Positions 27,986 through 37,749 of a stretch of DNA of 64,000 bases are shown in pieces; positions within the stretch are counted from its first letter, which is position 1, and each line of letters begins with the position of its first letter. The notes beneath the pieces were generated by a model, which saw only the letters and a list, made by a program, of their open reading frames with translations, was not told the origin of the DNA and did no database searches. Source of the DNA: Hydromonas duriensis (GTDB taxonomy: Bacteria; Pseudomonadota; Gammaproteobacteria; Burkholderiales; Burkholderiaceae). The translations under genes and the position numbers were made by a program. Where the stretch lies: contig NZ_SNZE01000011.1 of NCBI RefSeq assembly GCF_004363775.1, positions 569-64,568 on the forward strand. The letters are read 5' to 3'.

Positions 27986-28669
27986 ATGAAAAAAACTTTA
28001 TATTTTGCATTATTAAGTACTGTTTTTTACAACGCCGTAGCCGCTGCCAGCGGTGTTCAAGACCTTGTGCCCACAGGCTGGAACATTGTACAAAAAGCCG
28101 AAGGTGACCTAAATAACGATGGTTTAAATGACGTTGCAATCATTGTTGAGAACACCGACCCCGCCAATTTTAAAGCCAATGACGCTAACCAGCCCAGACT
28201 TAATCTGAACCCGCGTCACCTCATCATCGCGCTGCAAAACAAAGACCAATCTTACGTGACACAGAGCACACAAAAGCAACTCATTCCATCCGCCAATAAT
28301 GCGCAAACACCGTGCTTAACAGACCCATTGGCGGATGCAGAACCGATGAGCATTAAAGACGGAACCTTGCGACTTAACCTCAAATACAAACTCAATTGTG
28401 GTTCGAATTACGTCAGCAACAACCATTATGTGTTTCGTTACAACGGCTCAAACGTCGATTTAATTGGCTACGATTCGTCCAGTGAGCTGCACGCAACGGG
28501 CGCAAGCAACGAGAAAAACGCTCAACTCTCCGTAGCGAATACAAGTTTTTTCTCAAGCGACAGCAGCACGCTCAACCCCAAGCTGCTCGAGGAGCAAAAA
28601 AACGCCATTAAAAACATATGGCAACAACTCAATAACATTCAAATGTTCACTTTAGACATGTTGCCATAA
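27986..28669 (+). CDS. Secreted protein with FG-GAP/calcium-type loop
   Basis: 227 aa from ATG 27986, with AGGAG about 10 nt upstream; the TTG start at 27962 is not needed. Signal peptide at about 1-20 (ending AVAA). Residues 41-49 read DLNNDGLND, a DxNxDG calcium-binding loop of the kind found in FG-GAP and dockerin repeats, followed by a VAIIVEN strand. The rest has no recognised domain. Two cysteines (in TPCLTD and LNCGSN) may form a disulfide. It probably shares a transcript with the VanX-like gene. Function unknown. Confidence 0.65.
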   Translation: MKKTLYFALLSTVFYNAVAAASGVQDLVPTGWNIVQKAEGDLNNDGLNDVAIIVENTDPANFKANDANQPRLNLNPRHLIIALQNKDQSYVTQSTQKQLIPSANNAQTPCLTDPLADAEPMSIKDGTLRLNLKYKLNCGSNYVSNNHYVFRYNGSNVDLIGYDSSSELHATGASNEKNAQLSVANTSFFSSDSSTLNPKLLEEQKNAIKNIWQQLNNIQMFTLDMLP

Positions 28670-28680
28670 AGAACTGCGCC

Positions 28681-29202
28681 TTATTCAAGGCTTAAAGCTC
28701 GTACATCCACAGAAACTGGAACGGTTATCCGCACTTGACGCTGCCCATCAAAAGATTCTGATGATACATCGGCAGCGTCATCCACATGTTCAAAACTCAA
28801 TCGCATCGTTGGCTCAGGCAGTGCGCCTTGGGCTTGGGTTGGCCATTCAATCAGAGCAATTGAATGTGGATTTAAATACTCATCAAACCCCGCCGAAAAC
28901 CATTCCCGCGCTTCGCCCAGTCGATACAAATCGAAGTGATGTAATTGCCGCGCACCGTGTGGCTCATGATTCGGGTTCGTTAAATCATAAGATTCTACCA
29001 AGGTATAAGTGGGGCTTTTAACCCGCCCTGTCACGCCCAAAGCGCGTGCAAAATAGCGCGTGAAAGTGGTTTTGCCTGCGCCTAACTCACCTTGTAAAAA
29101 TATCACTTCGCCCGCCCGCACAATGCGCGCCAACTGCTGCGCCAAACGTTCGGTGGCGGCTTCGTTGGGTAAAGTCAATTTAAAAGTCACATTTTCACTC
29201 AT
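28681..29202 (-). CDS. tsaE: tRNA t6A biosynthesis ATPase TsaE
   Basis: 173 aa from ATG 29202 (MSENVTFKLTLPNE). The longer frame to 29343 would overlap the divergent queG. The Walker A is LQGELGAGKTTFTRYF, then VKSPTYTLVESY (switch region) and HHFDLYRLGEAREW, the TsaE signature. It works with TsaB and TsaD in N6-threonylcarbamoyladenosine formation at A37. The tsaE/queG divergent pair is widely conserved in proteobacteria. Confidence 0.94.
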   Translation of the reverse strand: MSENVTFKLTLPNEAATERLAQQLARIVRAGEVIFLQGELGAGKTTFTRYFARALGVTGRVKSPTYTLVESYDLTNPNHEPHGARQLHHFDLYRLGEAREWFSAGFDEYLNPHSIALIEWPTQAQGALPEPTMRLSFEHVDDAADVSSESFDGQRQVRITVPVSVDVRALSLE

Positions 29203-29235
29203 AAAACTCGGCTCATTTTTCGGTATGATGGCGGC

Positions 29236-30342
29236 ATGACGACGCCTAAAAACAGCCCACATTGTAACGCAGCAGCGGAACTGTCCGCATGGATAAAAGC
29301 ACAAGCCCTTGCACTTGGGTTTGCGCACGTCGGCATCAGCCAACCTGATTTACGTTCGGCGAAACAAGCACATTTGGCGTGGTTAGAGGCTCAATTTCAG
29401 GGCGAGATGGATTACATGTCTCGCAATATTGAAGCGCGTTTTCAACCCGATGTGCTCGTACCACACACGCTCAGCATCATCAGTGTGGCCTTGCCTTATC
29501 TGGCAACCGATTTGCCAGATGACTGGCGAGCGGATGCTTGGCAGAATATCAATAACCAAAATAAAGCCTATGTCTCTCGCTATGCGCTCGGGCGGGATTA
29601 TCATAAAGTCGTGCGCAATACCTTGCAAAAGCTCGCCAGCGCATTGGCAGCGCACCTTGCCAATATGACTGAACAGGTTTTAATTTATCGTGCGTTTGCC
29701 GATTCTGCGCCTGTGCCCGAGGTTGAAATTGCGCAGCAAACTGCTTTAGGTTGGCGTGGCAAACACACGTTGTTGCTCAATCGCGCGCACGGTTCAATGT
29801 TTTTTCTCGGCGAGTTGTATGTCAATTTAGACTTGGCGACTGATGCGCCGAGCAGCGCACATTGTGGTCAATGCACCGCCTGCATCGACATCTGCCCAAC
29901 TCGTGCGATTGTTGCGCCGTATCGTGTCGATGCCCGTCGTTGCATTTCGTATTTAACCATTGAGCATAAAGGCGAAATTCCACACGAGTTTCGTCAAGCC
30001 ATTGGCAACCGAATTTATGGGTGCGATGACTGCCAACTGGTCTGCCCTTGGAATAAATTTGCGCAAAAGTCCGCTTTGTCTGATTTCGCTGTGCGACACG
30101 CGCTGGATTGCTCCGATTTACTGGCATTGCTCCAATGGGACGAAGCCACGTTTAAACACAATATGGCGGGTTCTGCCGCTTATCGCATCGGTCATGCTCA
30201 ATGGCAGCGCAATGTCTTGCTTGCTCTGGGCAATGCGCCGACCACGCCAGACGTACTCACTGCACTACAGACCTTTACCACTCATCACAACCCCGTTGTT
30301 GCTGAACAGGCGCGCTGGTCTTTAGCGCAGCACCCAAAATAA
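29236..30342 (+). CDS. queG: Epoxyqueuosine reductase
   Basis: 368 aa. A cobalamin- and iron-sulfur-dependent enzyme that performs the last step of queuosine formation in tRNA. Two 4Fe-4S motifs are present: CGQCTACIDICPTRAI and CDDCQLVCPWN. The cobalamin-binding DUF1730 part includes ALPYLATDLP and YALGRDYHKVVRNTLQ. The C-terminal HEAT-like tail ends QARWSLAQHP. The start is 34 bp from the divergent tsaE start. It is another B12-dependent enzyme in this window. Confidence 0.95.
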   Translation: MTTPKNSPHCNAAAELSAWIKAQALALGFAHVGISQPDLRSAKQAHLAWLEAQFQGEMDYMSRNIEARFQPDVLVPHTLSIISVALPYLATDLPDDWRADAWQNINNQNKAYVSRYALGRDYHKVVRNTLQKLASALAAHLANMTEQVLIYRAFADSAPVPEVEIAQQTALGWRGKHTLLLNRAHGSMFFLGELYVNLDLATDAPSSAHCGQCTACIDICPTRAIVAPYRVDARRCISYLTIEHKGEIPHEFRQAIGNRIYGCDDCQLVCPWNKFAQKSALSDFAVRHALDCSDLLALLQWDEATFKHNMAGSAAYRIGHAQWQRNVLLALGNAPTTPDVLTALQTFTTHHNPVVAEQARWSLAQHPK

Positions 30343-30531
30343 TGCTCTTATCACAACCGCTTCTTTTTCAAACATCCGCGGCCTAAGTGCATGCGAATGC
30401 TCGGTACGGCTCAAAATCAACACGTGCTGTTTTGCATCCACCTCACGCCTTTGGTACAATGGTGGGCTGGCGATGAAGGCCATTATTTCCAATAAAATCA
30501 AATTGATAGAAACATTTAAGAAAGTGTCGTT

Positions 30532-31545
30532 ATGAATTACACTCGCGCCCAAAACCTGCCAGACATTCTCAAGCAACGCATCGTTGTCCTTGATGGTGCA
30601 ATGGGCACGATGATTCAGCGTTACAAATTGTCTGAAGCCGACTATCGTGGTACGCGATTTGCCAATCATCCGATTGATGTCAAAGGCAATAATGAATTGC
30701 TGTCATTGACCCGCCCCGATGTGATTTCTGAAATTCATCGCCAATACTTAGCCGCAGGGGCGGACCTCATCGAAACCAATACTTTTGGCGCGACCACCGT
30801 AGCGCAAGACGACTATCACATGGCCGAATGGGCGTATGAAATGAATGTCGAGTCTGCGCGTTTGGCGCGCGCGGCGTGTGACGAATACAGCACGCCCGAC
30901 AAGCCGCGTTTTGTTGCTGGCGCCATTGGCCCCACGCCCAAAACCGCCAGTATTTCGCCTGATGTGAACGACCCCGCTGCACGCAATGTGAACTTTGAGC
31001 AACTGCGCGCGGCGTATTACGAGCAAGCCAAAGGGCTGATGGATGGGGGCGCAGATGTGTTTTTGGTGGAAACAATTTTTGACACGCTGAACGCAAAAGC
31101 CGCGTTATTCGCCCTCGAAGAACTTTTTGAAAACACACAAGAACGTTTGCCCGTCATGATTTCGGGCACGGTCACGGACGCTTCGGGCCGCATTTTATCG
31201 GGGCAAACCGTGGAAGCGTTTTGGTACAGCTTGCGCCACGCCAAGCCCATCACATTCGGTCTGAACTGCGCTTTGGGTGCGGAGCTAATGCGCCCGTACA
31301 TCGCTGAGTTGGCTAAGATTTGTGACTGCGGTATTTCATGCTATCCAAACGCGGGGTTGCCGAATCCGATGTCTGATACGGGGTTTGATGAAACGCCCAA
31401 CATCACTGCGGGACATTTACATCACTTCGCCGAATCGGGCTTGGTGAATCTCGTCGGCGGTTGTTGCGGCACGACACCTGATCATATTGCGGCTATCGCA
31501 CAAGCGGTTGCAACGCAAAAACCACGCGCTTTGACTTCAGCATAG
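30532..31545 (+). CDS. metH: Methionine synthase, homocysteine-binding subunit (MetH part 1)
   Basis: 337 aa. Equivalent to the N-terminal homocysteine S-methyltransferase module of Met[14 protein letters not shown] opens the TIM barrel. The zinc ligands are the cysteine of NCALGAE and the adjacent pair in [11 protein letters not shown]. The frame stops cleanly right after this module, with no remnant of the next domain. The remaining modules are encoded by a separate gene 1.8 kb downstream (33340-35979). A split MetH is known in Burkholderiales, where the two genes usually sit close together; here two genes lie between. Confidence 0.92.
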   Translation: MNYTRAQNLPDILKQRIVVLDGAMGTMIQRYKLSEADYRGTRFANHPIDVKGNNELLSLTRPDVISEIHRQYLAAGADLIETNTFGATTVAQDDYHMAEWAYEMNVESARLARAACDEYSTPDKPRFVAGAIGPTPKTASISPDVNDPAARNVNFEQLRAAYYEQAKGLMDGGADVFLVETIFDTLNAKAALFALEELFENTQERLPVMISGTVTDASGRILSGQTVEAFWYSLRHAKPITFGLNCALGAELMRPYIAELAKICDCGISCYPNAGLPNPMSDTGFDETPNITAGHLHHFAESGLVNLVGGCCGTTPDHIAAIAQAVATQKPRALTSA

Positions 31546-31659
31546 TTGCAGTTAAAACGCAGTCAATCGGCAACACCAATTAAATCATCGACGACCACAT
31601 GGACGCTCGGTATTTAATTGTTGAATCATTTTTCTGTATTTCACCTCAAAGGGTTTGTC

Positions 31660-32541
31660 ATGACTTATCTGCTATGCGCCATTTTATGCAGCGTCGCTGT
31701 GTCTGTTTTTTTAAAGCGAGCGCGCACGCAAAACATCGTGATTGAACAAGCGATTCTCGTAAATTACGTTGTCGCCACCGCATTAACATGGTTCTTTCTG
31801 TCGCCGAATCTCAACGCCATCGCGCATGAACCCAATGCGATTATGTTGTTTGTTGCGCTTGGGGTTCTGTTGCCGACTGTTTTCATCATGATGTCGCACG
31901 CGGTGCAACATGCGGGGATTGTTAAATCAGATGCAGCCCAACGTTTGGCTCTGTTCATTCCGATTTTGGCCTCATTTTTGATTTTTGGTGAACAACTCAA
32001 AACCAGCCGTATGGTCGGGATTGGCTTGGCGTTTTTAGCGTTATTGTGTTTAATCGCTAAACCCAGTGCGGCGGGTAAAAACCGCGCCAGCTCGGGCAAT
32101 CAAGGCGCATTGATTGGCAGCTTGCTGGCGGTGTGGGTCGGTTATGGCGTGATAGACGTGCTCTTTAAACAAGTGGCGAAAACAGGCAGCGCAACCCCCG
32201 CCAACCTGTTCGCCGCATTTGTCCTCGCAGGCGTTCTGATGTTGATCTACCTGCTCATCAAGCGCACGCGTTGGAATGACGGCAGCTTGGCGAGCGGCAT
32301 TATTTTAGGCGCACTCAATTTCGGCAATATTTGGTTTTACATCCGCGCCCACCAAGAGTTTAGCGACAACCCCACCTTGGTTTTTGCGGGGATGAACGTT
32401 GGCGTCATTGCCCTCGGCACTTTGGTCGGCGCAGGGTTGTTTCGCGAAAAACTTTCTCGCATCAACGTGCTGGGCATTGCAATTGCCATGAGCGCGATTG
32501 TGTGTTTATTCTATTTGGAGCGATTTTTTCCTGCGGTTTAG
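31660..32541 (+). CDS. EamA/DMT-family transporter
   Basis: 293 aa from ATG 31660, with AAAGGG upstream; the frame from 31618 adds a soluble leader. About ten hydrophobic helices in two five-helix halves, the drug/metabolite transporter layout. Notable pieces are FLIFGEQLKTSRMVGIGLAFLAL (end of half one) and GLFREKLSRINVLGIAIA (end of half two), the repeated EamA signature. The substrate is unknown. It lies between the two metH genes on the same strand and might be cotranscribed with the first. Confidence 0.82.
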   Translation: MTYLLCAILCSVAVSVFLKRARTQNIVIEQAILVNYVVATALTWFFLSPNLNAIAHEPNAIMLFVALGVLLPTVFIMMSHAVQHAGIVKSDAAQRLALFIPILASFLIFGEQLKTSRMVGIGLAFLALLCLIAKPSAAGKNRASSGNQGALIGSLLAVWVGYGVIDVLFKQVAKTGSATPANLFAAFVLAGVLMLIYLLIKRTRWNDGSLASGIILGALNFGNIWFYIRAHQEFSDNPTLVFAGMNVGVIALGTLVGAGLFREKLSRINVLGIAIAMSAIVCLFYLERFFPAV

Positions 32542-32705
32542 ATGGGTTAAACCAATTACATTCAGTCCCGTTGAACTTGGTTTAGTTAGCGTGTGTTTGT
32601 TGGTTGGTGTTTGATGTTCACGCGTATGTCATGCTTGTTTTTGGATAAACATGTGGCGCAATGCGCGTTGCTTATTGTGCCCTACGGTTTACTTGTTGAG
32701 TATCT

Positions 32706-33164
32706 TTACTGTTCTACTGCTTTGCTTAAAGGTTGCGAACCTACAAATTTAAACCCTCCATCTAACTCTTGATAATAATTCACGGAACAACTGCCCTTTT
32801 GCATTCCTGATACAACAAATAACCTACTGTCAGGCTTGAAATACACCTCGTTTTCACAATCTTGGTCGTTATAATCCACCTGTAAATATTCAGGCAAAAA
32901 TTTTGCTTCTCCCGTTTTGACATCTACATAAAAATATCTTGCGCATCCTGTGCCACAGCCAAAAGAGTTCACAACATAATGACCAGCAAAGTTTATTGGC
33001 ATTTTCCCAGTCTCAATAAATCTCGATTTGAACTGTTTGGTATCTTTATTCAAAGTGACATTATGTCGTGGCCCTATATATGCCTCAACTTGATAATCCT
33101 TAAACCGAAATGCGGCCTGTGCTAATAGTGGTAGACATATCAGTAAAGCAACTATTTTTTTCAT
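32706..33164 (-). CDS. Small secreted protein with CGTGC motif
   Basis: 152 aa. Signal peptide at about 1-17 (LLICLPLLAQA). The mature domain contains INFAGHYVVNSFGCGTGCARYFYVDVKTG and later LFVVSGMQKGSC, with four cysteines that probably form two disulfides. I have seen this GHYxxxxxGCGTGC arrangement in uncharacterised proteobacterial periplasmic proteins but know no function. It is encoded opposite to both flanking metH genes. Composition is AT-richer than its neighbours. Confidence 0.65.
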   Translation of the reverse strand: MKKIVALLICLPLLAQAAFRFKDYQVEAYIGPRHNVTLNKDTKQFKSRFIETGKMPINFAGHYVVNSFGCGTGCARYFYVDVKTGEAKFLPEYLQVDYNDQDCENEVYFKPDSRLFVVSGMQKGSCSVNYYQELDGGFKFVGSQPLSKAVEQ

Positions 33165-33339
33165 TTATCCTCTCCTTGTAAGAAAGCTAATTAAAGCACA
33201 CATAATTCCAATTGTGTAATCCACCACACATCTAAGCAACGCGCATTGCGCCGCATGTCTAAAATACAGCATAATGCTAAATTAATACAAAATGCGTCCA
33301 AACGCTTATTGACGCTTATATCTTTACACTGAATTGATT

Positions 33340-35979
33340 ATGACCACCCAACACCGCAACCTCCGTCTCTCTGGCCTTGAACCTTTTGTCGTGGACGACG
33401 CATCGCTATTCGTCAACGTGGGCGAGCGCACGAATGTGACGGGTTCTAAAGCCTTTGCCCGCATGATTTTGAACAGCCAATTCGATGAGGCGTTGTCGGT
33501 GGCGCGGCAACAGGTGGAGAATGGTGCGCAAGTGATTGACATCAATATGGATGAGGCGATGCTCGATTCAAAAGCGGCGATGGTGCGCTTTTTGAATTTA
33601 ATTGCCTCTGAGCCTGATATTTCACGCGTACCGATTATGATTGACTCGTCAAAGTGGGAGGTCATTGAGGCGGGTTTGCAATGCGTGCAGGGCAAGGCGA
33701 TTGTGAACTCGATTTCTCTTAAAGAGGGTGAAGTCGCCTTCATCGAGCACGCTAAAAAAATCATGCGTTACGGCGCGGCGACGGTGGTGATGGCGTTTGA
33801 TGAGGATGGTCAAGCGGATACATTGGCGCGCAAAATTGAAATTTGCCAACGCTCGTATGATATTTTGGTTCACACCGTTGGTTTTCCTGCGGATGACATT
33901 ATTTTTGACCCGAATATTTTTGCGGTGGCAACGGGCATTGAAGAGCACAATAATTACGCGGTTGACTTCATTGAAGCGACCCGTTGGATTAAAGAGAATT
34001 TGCCATTCGCGCTGGTCAGTGGTGGCGTGTCGAATGTGTCGTTTTCGTTCCGAGGCAATGAGCCTGTGCGCGAGGCGATTCACACGGTGTTCCTCTATCA
34101 CGCGGTGGCGGCGGGAATGGACATGGGCATTGTCAACGCAGGACAGCTCGGCGTGTATGCCAATCTAGACCCGCTGTTGCGCGAGCGTGTGGAGGATGTG
34201 ATTTTAAATCGCCGTGCGGATGCAACCGACCGCTTGCTTGAAATTGCCGACCAGTTTAAAGGCGATGGCATCAAAAAAGAAGAAAACCTCGTTTGGCGTG
34301 AGCAGGGCGTGAATGCTCGCTTGACTCATGCGCTGGTCAATGGCATCACTGCGTTTATTGATGTGGATACCGAAGAAGCGCGACTAAATGCCGCTCGTCC
34401 CATCGAAGTCATTGAAGGCCCGTTGATGGACGGCATGAATGTGGTCGGTGATTTATTTGGCGCGGGCAAAATGTTCTTGCCGCAAGTGGTGAAGTCGGCG
34501 CGTGTCATGAAGCAGGCCGTGGCTCACCTCATTCCGTTTATTGAAGAAGAAAAAGCGGCGCGCAAAGCCGCTGGCTTCAAAGACGCTGAAAGCTCACAAG
34601 CCAAAATGGTCATCGCCACGGTCAAAGGCGACGTGCATGATATTGGTAAAAACATCGTGACCGTCGTCATGCAGTGCAATAATTACGATGTCGAAAATAT
34701 GGGCGTGATGGTGCCATGCGCACAAATTCTTGCCAAAGCCAAAGAAGTCAACGCGGATGTCATTGGCTTATCGGGCTTGATTACGCCGTCGCTCGAAGAA
34801 ATGGCGCATGTGGCCTCTGAAATGCAGCGTGATGATTACTTCCGCGAGCGTAAAATTCCTTTATTGATTGGCGGTGCAACCACTTCACGCGTGCATACCG
34901 CCGTTAAAATCGCCCCCAATTATGACGGGCCTGTGGTGTGGGTCGCCGATGCTTCGCGTTCGGTGACGGTCTTGCAACAACTGCTGTCTCCGCAAACGCG
35001 CGATGCGTTTTTAGCCGAGCACCATGCAGAATACGAGCGCGTGCGCCGTCAACATGCCAACAAAAAAGGGCAAGTGCAGATTTCTCCTGAGGCCGCGCGT
35101 GCGAACAAATTGCAAACCGATTGGACACGTTACACGCCTCCCGCCCCTAAAGTACTGGGCAAGCAGTTGATTGAAGACATGGATGTGAGCGTGCTGATTG
35201 ACTATATTGACTGGGCGCCTTTCTTCCAAGTGTGGGATTTGGCGGGGCATTTCCCAGCCATTTTAGATGATGCTGTGGTGGGGGCAGAAGCACGCCGTGT
35301 TTATAACGACGCGCAAGACATGCTGCAAAAAATTGCCCGTGAAAAATGGCTCACGGCTAAAGGCGCATACGGCTTTTATCCCGCCAACACCGAGGATGAC
35401 GACACCATCGTGGTCTTTAGCGATGAGACACGCAAGACCGAGCTATTGCGCTGGAACCCAGGTCGTCAACTCACTGAAAAACCTGTCATTGATGGCAAAG
35501 CCCATCCAAACCAGTCATTGGCGGATTACGTCGCGCCCACAGGACGAGATTACATTGGCATGTTCGCCGTCACAGCAGGGCTGGACATGGAAGAACGTTT
35601 GGCCGCAATGGATGCGGCGTTTGATGATTACGGTTCAATCATGTTTAAAGCGCTTGCCGACCGTCTGGTTGAGGCTTTTGCAGAATACCTGCATGAAAAA
35701 ATTCGTAAAGATGATTGGGGTTACGCGCCCGATGAGGCTCTAAGCACTCATGAGTTGATTAAGGAGCAGTACCGCGGCATCCGTCCTGCACCTGGTTACC
35801 CTGCATGTCCTAAACATGAAGTGAAAACTGATTTGTTCCGCGTGCTGGACGCTGAGTCCATCGGCATGCGCTTAACGGAAAGCCTAGCGATGTGGCCTGC
35901 GTCATCCATTTCTGGCTTTTATTTCGCCCATCCAGAATCGCACTATTTCAATGTGGGCGGGAGCATGTGGTCTAATTAA
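33340..35979 (+). CDS. metH: Methionine synthase, folate/cobalamin/SAM subunit (MetH part 2)
   Basis: 879 aa from ATG 33340 (a TTG 6 nt upstream is ignored). Order: pterin-binding TIM barrel ([14 protein letters not shown], about 25-270), helical cap, cobalamin-binding Rossmann domain with the axial histidine in [11 protein letters not shown] (about 430-440), and the reactivation domain that binds SAM ([12 protein letters not shown], about 820). All modules of MetH except the homocysteine barrel are present. The gene stands 1.8 kb downstream of its partner. No cobalamin riboswitch was recognised in the 175-bp upstream gap. Confidence 0.95.
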   Translation: MTTQHRNLRLSGLEPFVVDDASLFVNVGERTNVTGSKAFARMILNSQFDEALSVARQQVENGAQVIDINMDEAMLDSKAAMVRFLNLIASEPDISRVPIMIDSSKWEVIEAGLQCVQGKAIVNSISLKEGEVAFIEHAKKIMRYGAATVVMAFDEDGQADTLARKIEICQRSYDILVHTVGFPADDIIFDPNIFAVATGIEEHNNYAVDFIEATRWIKENLPFALVSGGVSNVSFSFRGNEPVREAIHTVFLYHAVAAGMDMGIVNAGQLGVYANLDPLLRERVEDVILNRRADATDRLLEIADQFKGDGIKKEENLVWREQGVNARLTHALVNGITAFIDVDTEEARLNAARPIEVIEGPLMDGMNVVGDLFGAGKMFLPQVVKSARVMKQAVAHLIPFIEEEKAARKAAGFKDAESSQAKMVIATVKGDVHDIGKNIVTVVMQCNNYDVENMGVMVPCAQILAKAKEVNADVIGLSGLITPSLEEMAHVASEMQRDDYFRERKIPLLIGGATTSRVHTAVKIAPNYDGPVVWVADASRSVTVLQQLLSPQTRDAFLAEHHAEYERVRRQHANKKGQVQISPEAARANKLQTDWTRYTPPAPKVLGKQLIEDMDVSVLIDYIDWAPFFQVWDLAGHFPAILDDAVVGAEARRVYNDAQDMLQKIAREKWLTAKGAYGFYPANTEDDDTIVVFSDETRKTELLRWNPGRQLTEKPVIDGKAHPNQSLADYVAPTGRDYIGMFAVTAGLDMEERLAAMDAAFDDYGSIMFKALADRLVEAFAEYLHEKIRKDDWGYAPDEALSTHELIKEQYRGIRPAPGYPACPKHEVKTDLFRVLDAESIGMRLTESLAMWPASSISGFYFAHPESHYFNVGGSMWSN

Positions 35980-35988
35980 TTAACCCTC

Positions 35989-36405
35989 ATGAACATACTG
36001 CGCTTGCCCTCGTCTCGGCGTTTTCTCGGTGCATGGCTATTGCCCTTGCTGCTGTGGGCGGCGTTGTGGCCTGCGCATTTTGCCAACGTGGCGGGGCGCG
36101 TGGTCGATGTGTGTACCGAGGATGGCGTTCGTTCTGTTTGGGTGCAAGATGATGCGGGCGCGACGGCAACGGCAATTTCAAGCAAGACCGCCGACCCGCA
36201 AAAAAGCGCACATGGTCAGCCCCATTGCGCATGGTGTTTGTTCACACTGCCTGCGCTGATTTTTTTCGCGTGGTTGTGGTGTGCTCGGCCGCGCTCAACA
36301 TCTAATTTAACAACCCTTTATCAAAGCCCACTGCGTTCGCTTCTGTTTTTCGAGCGCTGGTCTCGCCCTCGCGGCCCGCCTGTTGCAACTCCTATTTGTC
36401 TTTAA
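35989..36405 (+). CDS. DUF2946 family protein
   Basis: 138 aa. A hydrophobic N-terminal segment (WLLPLLLWAALWPAH) is followed by a short extracytoplasmic region ending in HGQPHCAWCLF. The HCxWC pattern next to a second hydrophobic helix (LPALIFFAWLW) is the DUF2946 signature. The His/Cys cluster suggests metal binding. Together with the two following genes (YcnI-like and PCuAC) it forms a putative copper-handling group. It starts 10 bp after metH part 2. Confidence 0.72.
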   Translation: MNILRLPSSRRFLGAWLLPLLLWAALWPAHFANVAGRVVDVCTEDGVRSVWVQDDAGATATAISSKTADPQKSAHGQPHCAWCLFTLPALIFFAWLWCARPRSTSNLTTLYQSPLRSLLFFERWSRPRGPPVATPICL

Positions 36406-36502
36406 TTTTTAATGAAATAAAGCGGTCACGCCATGTGTGGCGGCTTATTGATACGTCCTGCCTTTTTGGTCTGGGCGGTATTCTCATTTTTTAGGAGTTG
36501 TA

Positions 36503-37030
36503 ATGAAACATTTATTGAAAACAAATTACGCCATCGTGGTCAGCATGCTCGCCATTGCCAGCGCACCCGTCTATGCGCATGTCTCTGCCGAGCCGAAGCA
36601 AGTGGTTGCGGGGGAGTACGCCCGCATTGCAATCAAAATTCCGCATGGTTGCGACGATGCGCCGACGAATTCTGTCATCGTGCACTTACCAGAGGCTTTT
36701 CAAAACGCCAAGCCCATGCCCAAAGCGGGCTGGGACTTAAAAATAAGGGAAGCTAATTTATCAGAACCTTATGAAAATAACGGCAAAATCATCACGATAT
36801 TCACTTCACAAATAGAATGGTCGGGCGGTTCGTTGCCCACTGATTTTTATGATGAGTTTGTTTTTTATACTAAAGTAAGCGGCTCACCAAAAAAACTGTA
36901 CATTCCTGTTGAACAGAAATGTGGCAACAAAAATATCATGTGGCAAGCCACTTCTCATGATGATGCGTATCCCGCCGCCACGCTCGATGTTCTGCCGTCA
37001 GCGGCCGAGCATGGTGCTCACCATCATTAA
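36503..37030 (+). CDS. YcnI-like (DUF1775) periplasmic copper-binding protein
   Basis: 175 aa, with AGGAG upstream. The signal peptide ends in VYA, so the mature protein begins at HVSAEP. In the YcnI family this N-terminal histidine is a copper ligand, and the conserved tryptophans (here in AGWDL and IEWSGG) lie nearby. The domain continues with RIAIKIPHGCDDAPT, typical of DUF1775. The C-terminal HGAHHH adds possible metal ligands; the membrane anchor of Bacillus YcnI is missing, so it should be soluble in the periplasm. Confidence 0.85.
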   Translation: MKHLLKTNYAIVVSMLAIASAPVYAHVSAEPKQVVAGEYARIAIKIPHGCDDAPTNSVIVHLPEAFQNAKPMPKAGWDLKIREANLSEPYENNGKIITIFTSQIEWSGGSLPTDFYDEFVFYTKVSGSPKKLYIPVEQKCGNKNIMWQATSHDDAYPAATLDVLPSAAEHGAHHH

Positions 37031-37037
37031 ACCGTGC

Positions 37038-37070
37038 AGGAGGTCGAACCAAAATTGGACTTGACCTCCT
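37038..37070 (+). promoter_or_regulatory. Long imperfect hairpin between YcnI-like and PCuAC genes
   Basis: An outer 8-bp stem AGGAGGTC/GACCTCCT encloses an inner CCAA/TTGG hairpin. No T-run follows directly. It could be a transcript-processing or stabilising structure in the intergenic RNA. The SD-like AGGAGG in the stem is not near a start codon. Confidence 0.4.
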
Positions 37071-37118
37071 ACATTAAATATTGTTTTTCTTTCATTCAAA
37101 AATTTTAGGAGTTTTATC

Positions 37119-37550
37119 ATGTTTAAAATACCCGCCATCATCGCCTTGGCTTTTTTCACGCTGGCTGCACACGCCAAAATTACAGTAAACGAACCGTGGG
37201 CGCGCGCCACAGTTGACGGACAAACCATGGGTGGTGCATTTTTGACCCTGACCAACGACGGCAATGACAATGCCACTTTGATTGGCGCACAAAGTCCCGT
37301 CGCAGAAAAGGTCGAGTTGCACATCATGAGCAACCATGAGGGCATGATGCACATGCAGGCGACATCTGAAATCCAACTGCCCGCGCATCAAACCGTTACC
37401 CTTGCCCCAAAAAGCACGCACATCATGTTAATGGGTCTCAAAAACACATTGCGTGCAGGAGAAACAGTGCCCTTAACTTTGCTGGTTAAGCAAAAAGGCC
37501 GCACACAACAACTGCGCGTACAGGCATCGGTAAAGGCGTTGGGGCAATAA
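37119..37550 (+). CDS. PCuAC copper chaperone
   Basis: 143 aa, with AGGAG upstream. Signal peptide at about 1-19 (ending AHA). The cupredoxin-like domain shows VNEPWARAT, then the Cu(I) ligands in ELHIMSNHEGMMHM and THIMLMGL, the H(M)x10Mx21HxM pattern of PCuAC. Such proteins deliver copper to the CuA or CuB site of cytochrome oxidase together with Sco. No Sco or oxidase gene is in the window. It is probably cotranscribed with the YcnI-like gene 88 bp upstream. Confidence 0.9.
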   Translation: MFKIPAIIALAFFTLAAHAKITVNEPWARATVDGQTMGGAFLTLTNDGNDNATLIGAQSPVAEKVELHIMSNHEGMMHMQATSEIQLPAHQTVTLAPKSTHIMLMGLKNTLRAGETVPLTLLVKQKGRTQQLRVQASVKALGQ

Positions 37551-37749
37551 GGAAAAACTCTGAAGGGAGTCCGAGGTATTTACACGCAACATGATGCAAC
37601 ACATCGGTTGTGTGTAAACGCTTATGTAGTAAAACAACAAATATAAATATCAATTCAGTAATTTGAATACATGGGCACTTGATTTTCATTCGAAAATGGC
37701 GCATTCTTACGCATCACTTTTATCCACCCACACAACAAGAATACTAAAA

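Noticed and set aside
30532-31545. metH part 1 as a frameshifted or truncated gene
   Set aside because: The frame ends cleanly at a module boundary and the rest is a complete separate gene, so it is a genuine split.
33165-33339. Cobalamin or SAM riboswitch before metH part 2
   Set aside because: The 175-bp gap lacks a recognisable B12-box or SAM aptamer core.
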